A stretch of 64,000 nt of DNA from an uncultured Hyphomicrobiales bacterium (GCA_903902915.1 CAIUWR010000083.1:1-64000), one strand, 5' to 3'. Positions 19,156 to 28,570 are shown, counted from the stretch's first letter. Numbers and translations are program-made. Notes: a model not told the origin generated them from the letters alone.

Positions 19156-20463
19156 ATGACGGACCTCTTCAATAGCGCCGGCCTCGACAAGAACGCCCCG
19201 CGTCCCCTCGCCGACCGCATGCGCCCCATGAGCTTGTCGGACGTTGCAGGACAAGAACATCTGCTCGGCGAAGGCGGCGCCTTGAGCCGCCTCATCGCAT
19301 CCGGTTCGCTTGGTTCGCTCATCTTCTGGGGGCCGCCGGGAACCGGCAAGACGACGGTGGCGCGCTTGCTCGCGCAGGAGACGAGTCTGGCCTTCGTGCA
19401 GATATCCGCCATCTTCACAGGCGTCGCCGAATTGAAGAAAGTTTTTGAAGCGGCGCGCGCCCGCCGCAGCTCGGGGCAGGGCACTTTGCTCTTTGTCGAT
19501 GAGATCCACCGCTTCAACCGTGCGCAGCAGGATTCGTTTTTGCCGGTGATGGAGGACGGCACCGTCACGCTGATCGGCGCCACCACCGAGAATCCGTCCT
19601 TCGAACTCAACGCGGCCTTGTTGTCGCGCGCGCGGGTGCTCACCTTCCGCTCCCTGACCGAGCCCGCCGTCGCCCAATTGCTGGCGCGGGCGCAGAGCGT
19701 CGAGGGCAAGCCTCTGCCGCTCGACGCGGAGGCGCGCCTCGCCCTGATGCGCATGGCCGATGGCGATGGCCGGGCCGCGCTCACGCTGGCTGAAGAGATC
19801 TGGCGCGCGGCGAAGCCTGAGGAAGTGTTCGATACGGCGGGGCTCGCCAATATCGTGCAACGGCGCGCGCCCATCTACGACAAGGCGCAGGAGGGCCACT
19901 ACAACCTCATCTCCGCCCTCCATAAATGCGTGCGCGGCTCCGATCCTGACGCGGCGCTTTATTACCTCGCGCGGATGCTGGACGCTGGGGAAGATCCGCT
20001 CTTCCTCGTGCGGCGCATCGTGCGCATGGCGGTGGAGGATATCGGGCTGGCCGATCCGCAGGCTCTGGTGGTCGCCAACGCCGCGAAGGACGCCTATGAC
20101 TTTCTGGGCTCGCCGGAGGGGGAGCTCGCCATCGCGCAGGCGGTGGTCTATGTCGCCAGCGCTCCCAAGTCGAACGCGGTCTACAAGGCCTGGAAGGCCG
20201 CTCAGGGCCTCGCCAAGGAGCATGGCTCGGTGATGCCGCCCCATGTGATCCTGAACGCTCCCACCAAGCTGATGAAGTCGGAGGGCTATGGGGAGGGCTA
20301 TCGCTACGACCACGACCAGCCCGACGCTTTCTCGGGGCAGAACTACTGGCCGGAGAAGATCGGGCGGCGCAGGCTCTATGAACCCGTCGAGCGCGGCTTC
20401 GAGCGGGACATCCGCAAGCGGCTCGACTGGTGGGAAAAGCTGCGGCGCGAGCGTGAGCCGTGA
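19156..20463 (+). CDS. rarA: Replication-associated recombination protein A
   Basis: A 435-residue AAA+ ATPase (RarA/MgsA, WRNIP1 homologue) that acts at stalled replication forks with SSB. Walker A GPPGTGKTT is at residues 59-67. Walker B LLFVDEIHRFNRAQQD is near 112, sensor 1 GATTENPSFELNAALLSRAR near 140. The C-terminal tetramerisation part contains EGHYNLISALHKCVRGSDPDAAL. Full length and intact. Confidence 0.95.
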   Translation: MTDLFNSAGLDKNAPRPLADRMRPMSLSDVAGQEHLLGEGGALSRLIASGSLGSLIFWGPPGTGKTTVARLLAQETSLAFVQISAIFTGVAELKKVFEAARARRSSGQGTLLFVDEIHRFNRAQQDSFLPVMEDGTVTLIGATTENPSFELNAALLSRARVLTFRSLTEPAVAQLLARAQSVEGKPLPLDAEARLALMRMADGDGRAALTLAEEIWRAAKPEEVFDTAGLANIVQRRAPIYDKAQEGHYNLISALHKCVRGSDPDAALYYLARMLDAGEDPLFLVRRIVRMAVEDIGLADPQALVVANAAKDAYDFLGSPEGELAIAQAVVYVASAPKSNAVYKAWKAAQGLAKEHGSVMPPHVILNAPTKLMKSEGYGEGYRYDHDQPDAFSGQNYWPEKIGRRRLYEPVERGFERDIRKRLDWWEKLRREREP

Positions 20464-20494
20464 CGCGCGGCGCTTTCCAGTCTATAGGGCAGGG

Positions 20495-20878
20495 ATGACG
20501 CCTTATCTTCTCGTCTTTTTTGGCGCTGGCCTTGGCGGCGCGCTCCGCCATGGGGTCAACCTCACCTGCGCCCGCTGGTGCGGGATCGAGTTTCCGTGGG
20601 GCACGCTGACCATCAATGTGGTGGGCTCCACGCTGATGGGGCTGGCGGCGGGCTGGTTCGCCTTCAAGGCGGGGGAGAGCTGGTCGCAACATGCGCGGCT
20701 CTTCCTCACCACGGGCGTGCTCGGGGGCTTCACCACTTTTTCCACCTTCTCGCTGGAAACGGCGCTCCTGTGGGAGCGCGGCGCCATGGGGGAGGCTGCG
20801 GTTTATGTCGCCGGTTCGGTGGGCCTTTCCATCGTCGGCCTGTTTTTGGGCCTCTGGCTCGTGAGGACTCTGTCGTGA
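20495..20878 (+). CDS. crcB: Fluoride efflux channel CrcB (Fluc)
   Basis: A 127-residue, four-helix membrane protein that exports fluoride as a dual-topology dimer. Diagnostic segments are GAGLGGALRHGVN, the NVVGSTLMGL helix, and GVLGGFTTFSTFSLET with the fluoride-coordinating Phe/Ser/Thr track. The ATG at 20495 follows AGGGCAGGG; upstream in-frame codons lie inside rarA. Its stop overlaps the next gene's GTG. The 31-bp leader is too short for a fluoride riboswitch. Confidence 0.93.
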   Translation: MTPYLLVFFGAGLGGALRHGVNLTCARWCGIEFPWGTLTINVVGSTLMGLAAGWFAFKAGESWSQHARLFLTTGVLGGFTTFSTFSLETALLWERGAMGEAAVYVAGSVGLSIVGLFLGLWLVRTLS

Positions 20879-21960
20879 GCAGTGACGTGAAGGCCGGTTC
20901 GCCCGGCGTGCAGACTCGTATCGTAACCGCCGATGAGGAGGGGATGCGGCTCGACCGCTGGTTCAAGCTGCATTTTCCTGCCGTCGGTCTGTCCTATCTG
21001 AACAAGATCCTGCGCAAGGGCGAAGTGCGCGTGGACGGCAAGCGCGCCGAGGGCAACACAAGGCTGACGGAAGCCGCGCTGGTGCGCGTGCCGCCGCTGC
21101 GGGTCGAGGCGCCGGCCGACGCGCCCGAAAAGCGCCCCTATAGCGAGAACGACGCGCGCGCCATCAAGCAGATGGTCCTGTTCGAGGACAAATGGCTGAT
21201 GGTGCTGAACAAGCCCTACGGGCTGGCGGTGCAGGGCGGTTCGGGCACCACCCATCATATCGACGGCATGCTCGATTCGCTGGCTGACGCCAAGGGCGAG
21301 CGGCCGCGCCTCGTCCATCGCCTCGACCGGGACACATCCGGCGTGCTGCTGGTCGCCAAGACGCGCAAGATCGCGGCGGATCTGGGCGAGATCTTCCGCT
21401 CCCGTCAGGCCCGCAAGATCTACTGGGCGGTGGTGGAGGGCGTGCCCAAGCCGACCCACGGGCGCATCTCGCTGTTTCTCGCCAAGGGCGCGGGCATGGG
21501 CGACGACCGCTCCGCGCGCCAGCCCGGCCAGCGGCGCGACCCCGAGCGCATGCGCATCGCCAAACATGGCGAGGAGGACGCGCAGCATTCGCTCACCTAT
21601 TACGCGGTCGTGGACAAAGTGGCGCCGCGTCTGGCCTGGATCTCCATGAAGCCCGTGACTGGCCGCACCCATCAGCTGCGCGCCCATGCGGAGGCCATCG
21701 GCAACCCGATGATCGGCGACCCCAAATATCACGGCGACCTCGCCGCCAACGATCCGAGGCGCAGCGATCCCCTGCGCGCGGTTCCCAGCGAGGTCGAGCG
21801 CAAGTTGCATCTGGTGGCCCGCCGCCTCGTGTTGCCCCATCCCAAGGGCGGCACGCTTGACGTCACGGCGCCGCTGCCGCCGCATATGAAGAAGACGTTC
21901 GAGCTATTTGGTTTCGATGTGAAGCAGCACGATCCCATCGAGGATGCGCCGGAGGATTGA
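20875..21960 (+). CDS. RluC/RluD-type 23S rRNA pseudouridine synthase
   Basis: A 361-residue protein with an N-terminal S4 domain (GMRLDRWFKLHFPAVGLSY, then LRKGEVRVDGKRA) and a pseudouridine synthase domain. The catalytic-aspartate motif PRLVHRLDRDTSGVLLVAKT lies around residue 145. A basic insert (GDDRSARQPGQRRDPERMR) sits before the GRTHQLRAHAEAIG motif. RluC-like is preferred over RluD, but the target uridines cannot be proven. It starts at a GTG overlapping the crcB stop (GTGA), so the two are coupled. Confidence 0.88.
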   Translation: MSSDVKAGSPGVQTRIVTADEEGMRLDRWFKLHFPAVGLSYLNKILRKGEVRVDGKRAEGNTRLTEAALVRVPPLRVEAPADAPEKRPYSENDARAIKQMVLFEDKWLMVLNKPYGLAVQGGSGTTHHIDGMLDSLADAKGERPRLVHRLDRDTSGVLLVAKTRKIAADLGEIFRSRQARKIYWAVVEGVPKPTHGRISLFLAKGAGMGDDRSARQPGQRRDPERMRIAKHGEEDAQHSLTYYAVVDKVAPRLAWISMKPVTGRTHQLRAHAEAIGNPMIGDPKYHGDLAANDPRRSDPLRAVPSEVERKLHLVARRLVLPHPKGGTLDVTAPLPPHMKKTFELFGFDVKQHDPIEDAPED

Positions 21961-22024
21961 GGCTGGCGCTTGCGTTGGCCGCAAGGCGCGCGCTACTGCT
22001 CACCTGCAAATTCAGGGAGCGAAC

Positions 22025-22603
22025 ATGAGCAACCATATCCCCGCGCCGTCCCGCATGCCGCCCTTGTCCCCAGACGCCTATGATCAGGCGCAGAAGGACG
22101 CGCAGGCGGATTTCGTCGCCACCCGCAAGGTGGACTTCTCGGGGCCATGGCATGTGTTCATCCGCAGCCCGGAGCTGCTGACCCACGCTCAGCGGATGGG
22201 TGAATATCTCCGCTACCGTTGCAAGCTGTCCGGACGGATCAGCGAATTCGTCATCCTGCTGGTTGCGCGGGACTGGACGCAGGATTTCGAATTCGGAACC
22301 CATCGCAAGCACGGATTAAAAGCGGGTCTGAGCGAGGCCGTCATCGCCGCCATCGCTGAGGGCCGCAGGCCTGGAGACCTCGACGACGAGTTGCGCACCA
22401 TCTGGGATTTCGTGACCGAATTGCAGCGCACAAGGCGCGTCTCGGATACGACCTATGGTCAGGCGCTGGCGCGCTTCGGCGAACAGGGCGTCATCGATCT
22501 GGCTGGAATCATTGGCTATTATTCGTTGCTGGCCATGACGATGAACGTCGCCCGCGTCGCCCCGCCAGATGGCGAGGCTTATTTGCCCCGTTTCCCGGAA
22601 TGA
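22025..22603 (+). CDS. Carboxymuconolactone decarboxylase-like protein
   Basis: A 192-residue all-helical protein of the CMD/AhpD-like superfamily. The fold is recognised from LLTHAQRMGEYLRYRCKLSGRI, ISEFVILLVARDW and FEFGTHRKHGLKAGLSEAVI. The redox CxxC of AhpD-type peroxidases is missing at the FGTH position, so a decarboxylase-like or unknown role is more likely than a peroxidase one. It stands alone, with GAGCGAAC before the start. Confidence 0.8.
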   Translation: MSNHIPAPSRMPPLSPDAYDQAQKDAQADFVATRKVDFSGPWHVFIRSPELLTHAQRMGEYLRYRCKLSGRISEFVILLVARDWTQDFEFGTHRKHGLKAGLSEAVIAAIAEGRRPGDLDDELRTIWDFVTELQRTRRVSDTTYGQALARFGEQGVIDLAGIIGYYSLLAMTMNVARVAPPDGEAYLPRFPE

Positions 22604-22656
22604 AGTTGTCATTATCTCAATAGGTGATATAACCGTGTCGGTTTTCGGAAGGTTTG

Positions 22657-23241
22657 GTGACAATTTCGTTGCGTTGGAGCGAGCGAGTGAAGAGCCTGAG
22701 CAATCGACTTGCGAAAATGAATGTCCGCGCAGCCGCTCCCAGGCGCACGTGGACCGAGCGAACTCCCTTCGAAATGCCTGAGCGCGCCCGCTACGGAATT
22801 GACGTCAGGGGACATCAAAAAGCGTTGCTTGAGCCCTTGAAGTTGGTGCAGAGCGCTCGCAAGATCGTGTTCGTCGATTTTTGTCCGGGTGGCGTCGTCT
22901 GCAACAGGCAGGATGTCGCTTGGGTCCAGCAATCCATCTGCACCTATGAATCCTTCGCGAACGACGAACAATGGGAGCTGTTTCAATCAATCTCGATTGG
23001 CGATCTCCTCGTGATGAAGAAAAGTCAGCAATTCAGCAAGACAATGCTGCTGCACGCCTATGGCCACGTTTTTGGTTTCGACTTTTCCGACAATCGCGAC
23101 CGCGTCCTGTTCGTGGACTGGACCTACGAGCAGGGGCAGATCGAGGTGCCATTGCTTGAGCGCGATGAGATGGTGGTTTGTTGCGATCAAGACGCGATCG
23201 CGACGTCGATGCCTGCGGCGTTCTGGGATTGGCTGAAATAG
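22657..23241 (+). CDS. Hypothetical protein, unrecognised
   Basis: A 194-residue protein I do not recognise. The start is taken as GTG at 22657, four bases after GGAAGG. An ATG at 22717 is the alternative. The N-terminal 45 residues are basic. A soluble alpha/beta-looking core follows, with ARKIVFVDFCPGGVVCN and AYGHVFGFDFSDNRDRVLFVDW. Four cysteines include a CC pair near the C-terminus. No signal peptide, membrane helix or known motif is seen. It lies between two oppositely oriented, unrelated genes. Confidence 0.6.
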   Translation: MTISLRWSERVKSLSNRLAKMNVRAAAPRRTWTERTPFEMPERARYGIDVRGHQKALLEPLKLVQSARKIVFVDFCPGGVVCNRQDVAWVQQSICTYESFANDEQWELFQSISIGDLLVMKKSQQFSKTMLLHAYGHVFGFDFSDNRDRVLFVDWTYEQGQIEVPLLERDEMVVCCDQDAIATSMPAAFWDWLK

Positions 23242-23253
23242 AAAGCCTTTCGC

Positions 23254-24291
23254 TCAGGGCTTCTTGTAAGCCCCGAGCTCGGCGACGACATTCAGGGCGA
23301 AGCTGTTATCGACCACATCGGTCGATTTTATCGCCGCGTCCTCGATCAGCTTCATCTCCTTGAAGAAAGCCAGGTCGCTTTCAAGGCTCGCGATATCCAC
23401 GGTTCCATCCGGATTGCAGGCGGCGGGCGTCGTGATGCGATGCAGCTGCGGGTCTTTTTCGTTGGTGTATTGCACCAGAGTGGCGATGACGTCGTCCGCG
23501 CCTTTGCCCGCGATGGCGCCGTCCTTCAGCGCGTCGTTATAATCGCGCACGGCGTGGATATAGGCGCGCATGAATTTGGTCGCCGCCTCGGGCTTCGTCC
23601 TGGCGAAATCGTCGGAGTAAAGCAGCACGGCGGTCTGGTGGTTCTGAAACAGATCTTCGTTGCCGTCGACCTTCACCGCTACGCCTTCGCGCACGGCGAG
23701 CGTCGCCGTCGGCTCATTGGTGACGCCCGCGTCGATGGCCTTGTTGCGATAGGCGATGAGATGGTCAGGGAAGCCCATGTCGATCGTGTTGACATCGGCG
23801 AAGGTCAGGCCCGCCTTCTTCAGCGCCTGATTGAGCGTCGCCGCATTGCCGGTGCCCACCGCCGCCACCGCAACCTTCATGCCTTTCAAATCCTTGAAAC
23901 TCTTGAAGCGGCCGCTCTCCACCAGATCCTTGCGCACCATGATCTGGGAGAAATTGTAGCCCGGCCGGCTCGATCCCTTGTCCGCCACGATGCGGATGCC
24001 GATCTTGCGCGAGAAGGCGTTGTAGAGGCCTGCCGAGACCGTGCCGCCGCCCACATCGAGCTGACCCGCGCCCAGAGGCGCGATCATCTTCGCCGCCGTG
24101 TTGAAGGGGATGAATTCCACGTCGAGCCCTTCTGCTTTGAAGTAGCCCTTCTTGTCGGCGATATAGATGCCGATGTCGCTCACCGTATTGACATTCCCCA
24201 CGCGCACCGTCGTCTGGGCGAGGGTGCCGCCGCCGACAGCTGCAAAACATGCGAGCGCGAGGCCAAGCGGCCGGAGCAGGGCGAGGGTCAT
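23254..24291 (-). CDS. ABC transporter substrate-binding protein, NMT1/SsuA-like
   Basis: A 345-residue periplasmic binding protein of the nitrate/sulfonate/taurine/THI5-like class. It has a signal peptide (residues 1-25, ending GGGTLAQ). The type features are VSDIGIYIADKKGYFKAEGL, FNTAAKMIAPLGAGQLDVGG and DLKGMKVAVAAVGTGNAATL. The ligand is unknown. No permease or ATPase gene lies next to it, so it works with a transporter encoded elsewhere or has a different role. Confidence 0.85.
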   Translation of the reverse strand: MTLALLRPLGLALACFAAVGGGTLAQTTVRVGNVNTVSDIGIYIADKKGYFKAEGLDVEFIPFNTAAKMIAPLGAGQLDVGGGTVSAGLYNAFSRKIGIRIVADKGSSRPGYNFSQIMVRKDLVESGRFKSFKDLKGMKVAVAAVGTGNAATLNQALKKAGLTFADVNTIDMGFPDHLIAYRNKAIDAGVTNEPTATLAVREGVAVKVDGNEDLFQNHQTAVLLYSDDFARTKPEAATKFMRAYIHAVRDYNDALKDGAIAGKGADDVIATLVQYTNEKDPQLHRITTPAACNPDGTVDIASLESDLAFFKEMKLIEDAAIKSTDVVDNSFALNVVAELGAYKKP

Positions 24292-24417
24292 TCGTTTTCT
24301 CCAAAAGCTTAAGTCTGTTTGGCGCGGAGCCTATAGTGGGGCCGCTGGTCACGCAATGCAGGTTTGCGTGGAGACGCCGCACTGGCGCGCGGGCGCTGGG
24401 AGGGCTACATCATCCCC

Positions 24418-25206
24418 ATGAGAGAAGATCTTGCCAACCAGTTGCTGCCCCAGCATGGGGAGCCCATCGATCCCGTCGCCATGGCGCGGCGCGATCTGCA
24501 AAAGGTGCTGCCGCGCCGCTTCTTCAAGGAGGCCAGTGCGCTGGAGGGGGAGGGCGGCTTCGCCCTCGTGCTCGACGGCAAAAGCGCCCATACGCCGGGC
24601 CGCCTGCCCATCCGCACGCCCTCGCAGGCGCTGACGGAAGCGCTGGCGGGAGAATGGAACGCGCAGGGAGCGTTCATCGACCCGTCGTCCATGCCGCTGA
24701 CCCGCATCGTCAATTCCGCGCTGGACGGCGTTTGCCGCGAGATGGACGAGGTGCGGGCGGAGATCGTGAAATATGCGGGTTCGGATCTGCTCTGCTACCG
24801 GGCGGGCGAGCCGGAGTCGCTGGTTGCGGCGCAGGCGCAGGCCTGGGATCCGATTCTGGCCTGGGCGCGGGACGATCTGGGCGCGCGCCTCATTTGCGCG
24901 CAGGGCGTCATTTTCGCCGCCCAGCCGGCGCCCGCGATAGAGGCCGTGGCGCGTGTGGTGGAGGATGTGGCCTCGCCGCTGGCGCTGGCGGCGCTCAGCG
25001 TCATGACCACCATCACCGGCTCGGCTTTGCTTGCGCTTGCGGTCGCCCATGGGCGGCTGACGGCGGCGCAGGCCTGGGCGAGCGCCCATGTGGATGAGGA
25101 TTTCCAGATCCGTAACTGGGGCGAGGACGAAGAAGCCGCCGTGCGCCGCGCCAAACGCTGGCTCGACATGGAAGCCGCCGCCAAGGTCTATGCGCTGAGC
25201 GCGTGA
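24418..25206 (+). CDS. ATP12-family F1-ATPase assembly chaperone
   Basis: A 262-residue ATP12 protein, which in mitochondria binds the F1 alpha subunit before assembly. Family features include RRFFKEASAL then a LDGKSAHTPGR strand, LAGEWNAQGAFIDPSSMPLT, and the C-terminal VDEDFQIRNWGEDEEAAVRR. ATP12 genes are typical of alphaproteobacteria. The ATG at 24418 is preferred over upstream TTG codons. Three stem-loop repeats begin just after its stop. Confidence 0.9.
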   Translation: MREDLANQLLPQHGEPIDPVAMARRDLQKVLPRRFFKEASALEGEGGFALVLDGKSAHTPGRLPIRTPSQALTEALAGEWNAQGAFIDPSSMPLTRIVNSALDGVCREMDEVRAEIVKYAGSDLLCYRAGEPESLVAAQAQAWDPILAWARDDLGARLICAQGVIFAAQPAPAIEAVARVVEDVASPLALAALSVMTTITGSALLALAVAHGRLTAAQAWASAHVDEDFQIRNWGEDEEAAVRRAKRWLDMEAAAKVYALSA

Positions 25207-25213
25207 CCCGGAG

Positions 25214-25232
25214 GGGCGACGTCTCGTCGCCC
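25214..25232 (+). repeat. GACG/CGTC stem-loop repeat, copy 1
   Basis: GGGCGACG and CGTCGCCC pair perfectly over a TCT loop. The copy is preceded by CCCGGA and followed by ACAC. It starts 8 bp after the ATP12 stop and belongs to the family described near 25.3 and 44.0 kb. Confidence 0.8.
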
Positions 25233-25271
25233 ACACCTCGCGAACATGGCTAAGATTGCGCGCTGCATCGT

Positions 25272-25291
25272 GGCGGACGGGGACGTCCGCC
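25272..25291 (+). repeat. GACG/CGTC stem-loop repeat, copy 2 (variant)
   Basis: GGCGGACG and CGTCCGCC form an 8-bp perfect stem over GGGA. The inner GACG/CGTC is shared with the other copies while the outer bases differ on both arms, so pairing is kept. It is followed by CTCCC, which abuts copy 3. Confidence 0.7.
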
Positions 25292-25300
25292 CTCCCGGAG

Positions 25301-25320
25301 GGGCGACGTCCTCGTCGCCC
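25301..25320 (+). repeat. GACG/CGTC stem-loop repeat, copy 3
   Basis: GGGCGACG and CGTCGCCC over a TCCT loop, with the same CCCGGA and ACAC flanks as copy 1. It ends 15 bp before the cysN stop, so it lies at the 3' end of both convergent genes. Confidence 0.8.
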
Positions 25321-25334
25321 ACACTTTGGAAACT

Positions 25335-26894
25335 CTAAATCCCCGCGCCGCTCTCATTGTTCTCATCCGGCGCTGCGGGCCGACGCGCCCGCGACTCCGC
25401 CCGCAGCATTGCGACGATGGGGCGCAGGATCAGGTCCACCCCGCCCACGACAAGCGCCGCCGGAGCGCTGCCCGACAATCCATAGACCACCAGCGTCAGC
25501 GCCACGGACAGCAAGGCGTCCGCGCCGTCCATCTGCGCCCCGATGCGATCCCACAGGCTGGGCGCCATAGCGGGCGCGATCGCCAGCTCCGCAGGGGCGG
25601 CGACGGCGGGCTCGATCACCCCCAGCGCCGCCGTCTGATTGGTGAGCCGGTCGATGAGGATGAAGGCGCCCAGATCGCGATCCTGCCGATAGTCGGCCAT
25701 GACGAGGGCCTTGTCGCAGGCCAGCGACACGAAGCCGATCTGGTTCATGGTCAGCACCTGCGCGGGGCGGGGCTGGAAGCTCTCCACGTCAATCTGGTGA
25801 TGCAGGGCCGCGATACGGGCGTTGGCGGTTCCGGTGGCGAGCTGGATGATGTAATCGCGCCCAGGCGCCAAGGGCGCGTCGATCATCCACAGCAGCCGCG
25901 CCTCCATGTTGCGGCGTGGCTTGAGGTGGTGGGGCGTGGTGGCCAGCACGTCGCCGCGCGAAATGTCGATCTCGTCCGTGAGCGTGATCGTCACCGCCTC
26001 GCCCGCGAGCGCCCGAGCGCGCTCCCCATCCGGCCCGATGATGCGCGCCACCTTGCTGCGGCGGGCGCCCGGCAGCGCCACGATCTCGTCGCCGCGCCTG
26101 ATCTCGCCGGTGGCGATGGTTCCCGCATAGCCGCGAAAGTCGAGATCGGGCCGGTTGACCCATTGCACAGGCATGGCGAAAGCGCGCTCCTCGCTCGCCG
26201 CCACGGGCTCCACCGTCTCCAGATGGGCGAGCAGGCTGGGCCCGCGATACCAGGGCGTGCGGGCCGACGTCGTCGCGATATTGTCGCCATCGCGCGCCGA
26301 GAGCGGAATGGCGACCACATGGGCGAAGCCAAGCCCCGCCGTGAGCGTGCGATAGGACGCGACGATGTCGTTGAAGACGGTCTCGTCGAAATTGACGAGA
26401 TCCATCTTGTTCACCGCGAGCACGATGTCGCGCACGCCCAGCATCGACACGATGAAGGAATGGCGGCGCGTTTGCGGCAGGATGCCCTTGCGCGCGTCGA
26501 TCAGGATAATGGCGAGTTCGGCGGTGGAGGCGCCGGTCGCCATGTTGCGCGTATATTGCTCATGGCCGGGCGTATCGGCCACGATGAAGGCGCGTTTGTT
26601 CGAGCCGAAATAGCGATAGGCGACATCGATGGTGATGCCCTGTTCGCGCTCCGCCGAGAGACCATCAAGCAGCAGCGCGAAATCGAGATTGGCGCCCTGC
26701 GTGCCGAATTTCTTGCTGTCGCGCTCCAAGGCCTCCAACTGATCTTCGAAGACGCTGTTGGTGTCATAGAGCATGCGCCCGATCAGCGTCGATTTGCCAT
26801 CGTCGACCGAGCCGCAGGTGAAGAAACGCAGTAGCGATTGCGCGCGCGGGGCGGGCGCGGGATCAGGCGTTTGCGGGGGAAGGACGCCATGCAT
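25335..26894 (-). CDS. cysN: Sulfate adenylyltransferase subunit CysN
   Basis: A 519-residue GTPase subunit of ATP sulfurylase, which makes adenylyl sulfate. GTPase motifs are GSVDDGKST (about residues 28-36), ADTPGHEQY and NKMD. EF-Tu-like beta domains follow to about residue 435. In place of an APS kinase domain (as in CysNC) there is an 80-residue tail with a hydrophobic stretch (LLSVALTLVVYGLSGSAPAA). Its ATG overlaps the cysD stop (TGATG). With APS reductase encoded upstream, no APS kinase is needed. Confidence 0.93.
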   Translation of the reverse strand: MHGVLPPQTPDPAPAPRAQSLLRFFTCGSVDDGKSTLIGRMLYDTNSVFEDQLEALERDSKKFGTQGANLDFALLLDGLSAEREQGITIDVAYRYFGSNKRAFIVADTPGHEQYTRNMATGASTAELAIILIDARKGILPQTRRHSFIVSMLGVRDIVLAVNKMDLVNFDETVFNDIVASYRTLTAGLGFAHVVAIPLSARDGDNIATTSARTPWYRGPSLLAHLETVEPVAASEERAFAMPVQWVNRPDLDFRGYAGTIATGEIRRGDEIVALPGARRSKVARIIGPDGERARALAGEAVTITLTDEIDISRGDVLATTPHHLKPRRNMEARLLWMIDAPLAPGRDYIIQLATGTANARIAALHHQIDVESFQPRPAQVLTMNQIGFVSLACDKALVMADYRQDRDLGAFILIDRLTNQTAALGVIEPAVAAPAELAIAPAMAPSLWDRIGAQMDGADALLSVALTLVVYGLSGSAPAALVVGGVDLILRPIVAMLRAESRARRPAAPDENNESGAGI

Positions 26895-27793
26895 CAGAAA
26901 TATCCTTCCTGCTTCTTGGCTTCCATCGAGCCCGAACCATCATGGTCGATCATGCGGCCTTGACGCTCGGAGCTGCGCGACGCGCGCATTTCAGCGATAA
27001 TCTCCGGCAGCGTCGAGGCTGTGCTCTCGACTGCGCCGGTGAGCGGGTAGCAACCCAGGGTGCGAAAGCGCACCATGCGCGTGCGCACCTCTTCGCCCGG
27101 CTTCAAAGGCAGACGTTCGTCGTCGCGCATGATCAACGCGCCATCGCGCTCCACGACGGGGCGGGGGGCCGCGAAATAAAGCGGCACGACGGGGATATTC
27201 TCTTGCAAGATATAATCCCACACATCCGCTTCGGTCCAATTGGACAGGGGAAACACGCGGAAACTTTCGCCGGGCATCTTGCGCGTGTTGTAAAGGCGCC
27301 AGGGCTCCGGCCGCTGGTTCTTCGGATCCCAGCGATGCTCCGCCGAGCGCAGCGAAAACACGCGCTCCTTGGCGCGGGATTTCTCTTCATCGCGCCGCGC
27401 GCCGCCAAAGGCCGCGTCGAATTTATAAAGATCCAGCGCCTGCTTCAGGCCCTGCGTCTTCATCACATCCGTATGCAGCCGCGAGCCCGACGCGATGGGG
27501 CCAATGCCGGCGCGCACGCCCTCCTGATTGATGTGGACGATCAGGTCGAGGCCCAGCTCTTTCGCGCGCTGGTCGCGGAAGGCGATCATCTCCCGGAACT
27601 TCCAGGTCGTGTCCACATGCAGCAAAGGGAATGGCGGATTGGCGGGATAGAAGGCCTTCATCGCCAAATGCAGCAGCACGGCGGAATCCTTGCCGATGGA
27701 ATAGAGGATCACCGGCCGCTCGCAGGTGGCCGCCACCTCGCGAAAGATATGGATGCTTTCGGCCTCTAACTTGAGCAGGTGTTCGAGGCTCAT
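26894..27793 (-). CDS. cysD: Sulfate adenylyltransferase subunit CysD
   Basis: A 299-residue catalytic subunit of ATP sulfurylase. The PP-loop [14 protein letters not shown] is near residue 32. [20 protein letters not shown] follows, then [20 protein letters not shown]. The start gives [13 protein letters not shown]; upstream in-frame codons belong to the cysH overlap. It sits between cysH (ATGA overlap) and cysN (TGATG overlap). Confidence 0.96.
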   Translation of the reverse strand: MSLEHLLKLEAESIHIFREVAATCERPVILYSIGKDSAVLLHLAMKAFYPANPPFPLLHVDTTWKFREMIAFRDQRAKELGLDLIVHINQEGVRAGIGPIASGSRLHTDVMKTQGLKQALDLYKFDAAFGGARRDEEKSRAKERVFSLRSAEHRWDPKNQRPEPWRLYNTRKMPGESFRVFPLSNWTEADVWDYILQENIPVVPLYFAAPRPVVERDGALIMRDDERLPLKPGEEVRTRMVRFRTLGCYPLTGAVESTASTLPEIIAEMRASRSSERQGRMIDHDGSGSMEAKKQEGYF

Positions 27794-28536
27794 GCTTGCG
27801 CTCCTGTGCGGGTGAGGCGACCGTCGGGGCCGACATGCAGGCCGCATTCCTTCTTGGCTTCATCTTCCCACCACCAGCGTCCCGCACGCTCGGGCTCGCC
27901 AGCCGCGATGGCGCGGGTGCAGGGGGCGCAGCCGATGGAGAGGAAGCCCTGCCCATGCAGCGCATTCACCGGCACGCTGTTGGCGGCGGTGAAGGCGGCG
28001 GCGTCTTCGCGGGTCCAGTCGAAAATGGGGTTGAGCTTGATCAGCCCGCGCGCCGCGTCATGGCTGACGAAAGCGAGGCTCTGCCGATGGTCCGACTGAT
28101 CCGCCCGCAGGCCCGTCACCCATCCCTGCGCGCCCGCCAGCGCCCGGCCAAGGGGTTCGAGCTTGCGCACGTCGCAGCAGGCCTTGCGGGCCTCCACGGA
28201 GCCATAAAACCCGTTCACGCCCTGCGCATCCACCAACCGTTCGACGGCGCGTGCCTCTGGGAAGAAGGGCCGCACCTTGATCCCATAGCGCGCCTCGGTC
28301 TGCGCCCAGACGTCATAGGTCTGGGGAAACAGGCGGCCCGTGTCGAGGGTGGCGAAAGCGATGTCGAGGCCGGCGGTGGCGATGAGATGGGTGATCGCCT
28401 GATCTTCGACGCCGAAGCTGGTGGTGAAGACCACGGGGCCGGGCAGGGCGGCGCGCAGGGCCGTCAGCCGCTCGAGCGCGGTTTGGGAAACTGCCTGCGC
28501 ATCAATCTGCGCGACAAGGGCGCTGGTCGCTTCCAT
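27790..28536 (-). CDS. cysH: Adenylyl-sulfate (APS) reductase, CysH type
   Basis: A 248-residue thioredoxin-dependent reductase producing sulfite. The PAPS reductase fold has [15 protein letters not shown] and [14 protein letters not shown]. The paired cysteines KACCDVRK and [10 protein letters not shown] bind a [4Fe-4S] cluster, which marks an APS rather than PAPS enzyme. This fits the missing APS kinase. The start [10 protein letters not shown] is favoured over upstream codons. It is the first gene of cysH-cysD-cysN. Confidence 0.94.
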   Translation of the reverse strand: MEATSALVAQIDAQAVSQTALERLTALRAALPGPVVFTTSFGVEDQAITHLIATAGLDIAFATLDTGRLFPQTYDVWAQTEARYGIKVRPFFPEARAVERLVDAQGVNGFYGSVEARKACCDVRKLEPLGRALAGAQGWVTGLRADQSDHRQSLAFVSHDAARGLIKLNPIFDWTREDAAAFTAANSVPVNALHGQGFLSIGCAPCTRAIAAGEPERAGRWWWEDEAKKECGLHVGPDGRLTRTGAQA

Positions 28537-28570
28537 GGGCCAACCTTTCGATCTTCGAACATGTGGCGGC

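Noticed and set aside
20464-20494. Fluoride riboswitch upstream of crcB
   Set aside because: The spacer is only 31 bp and lacks the conserved crcB-motif sequences.
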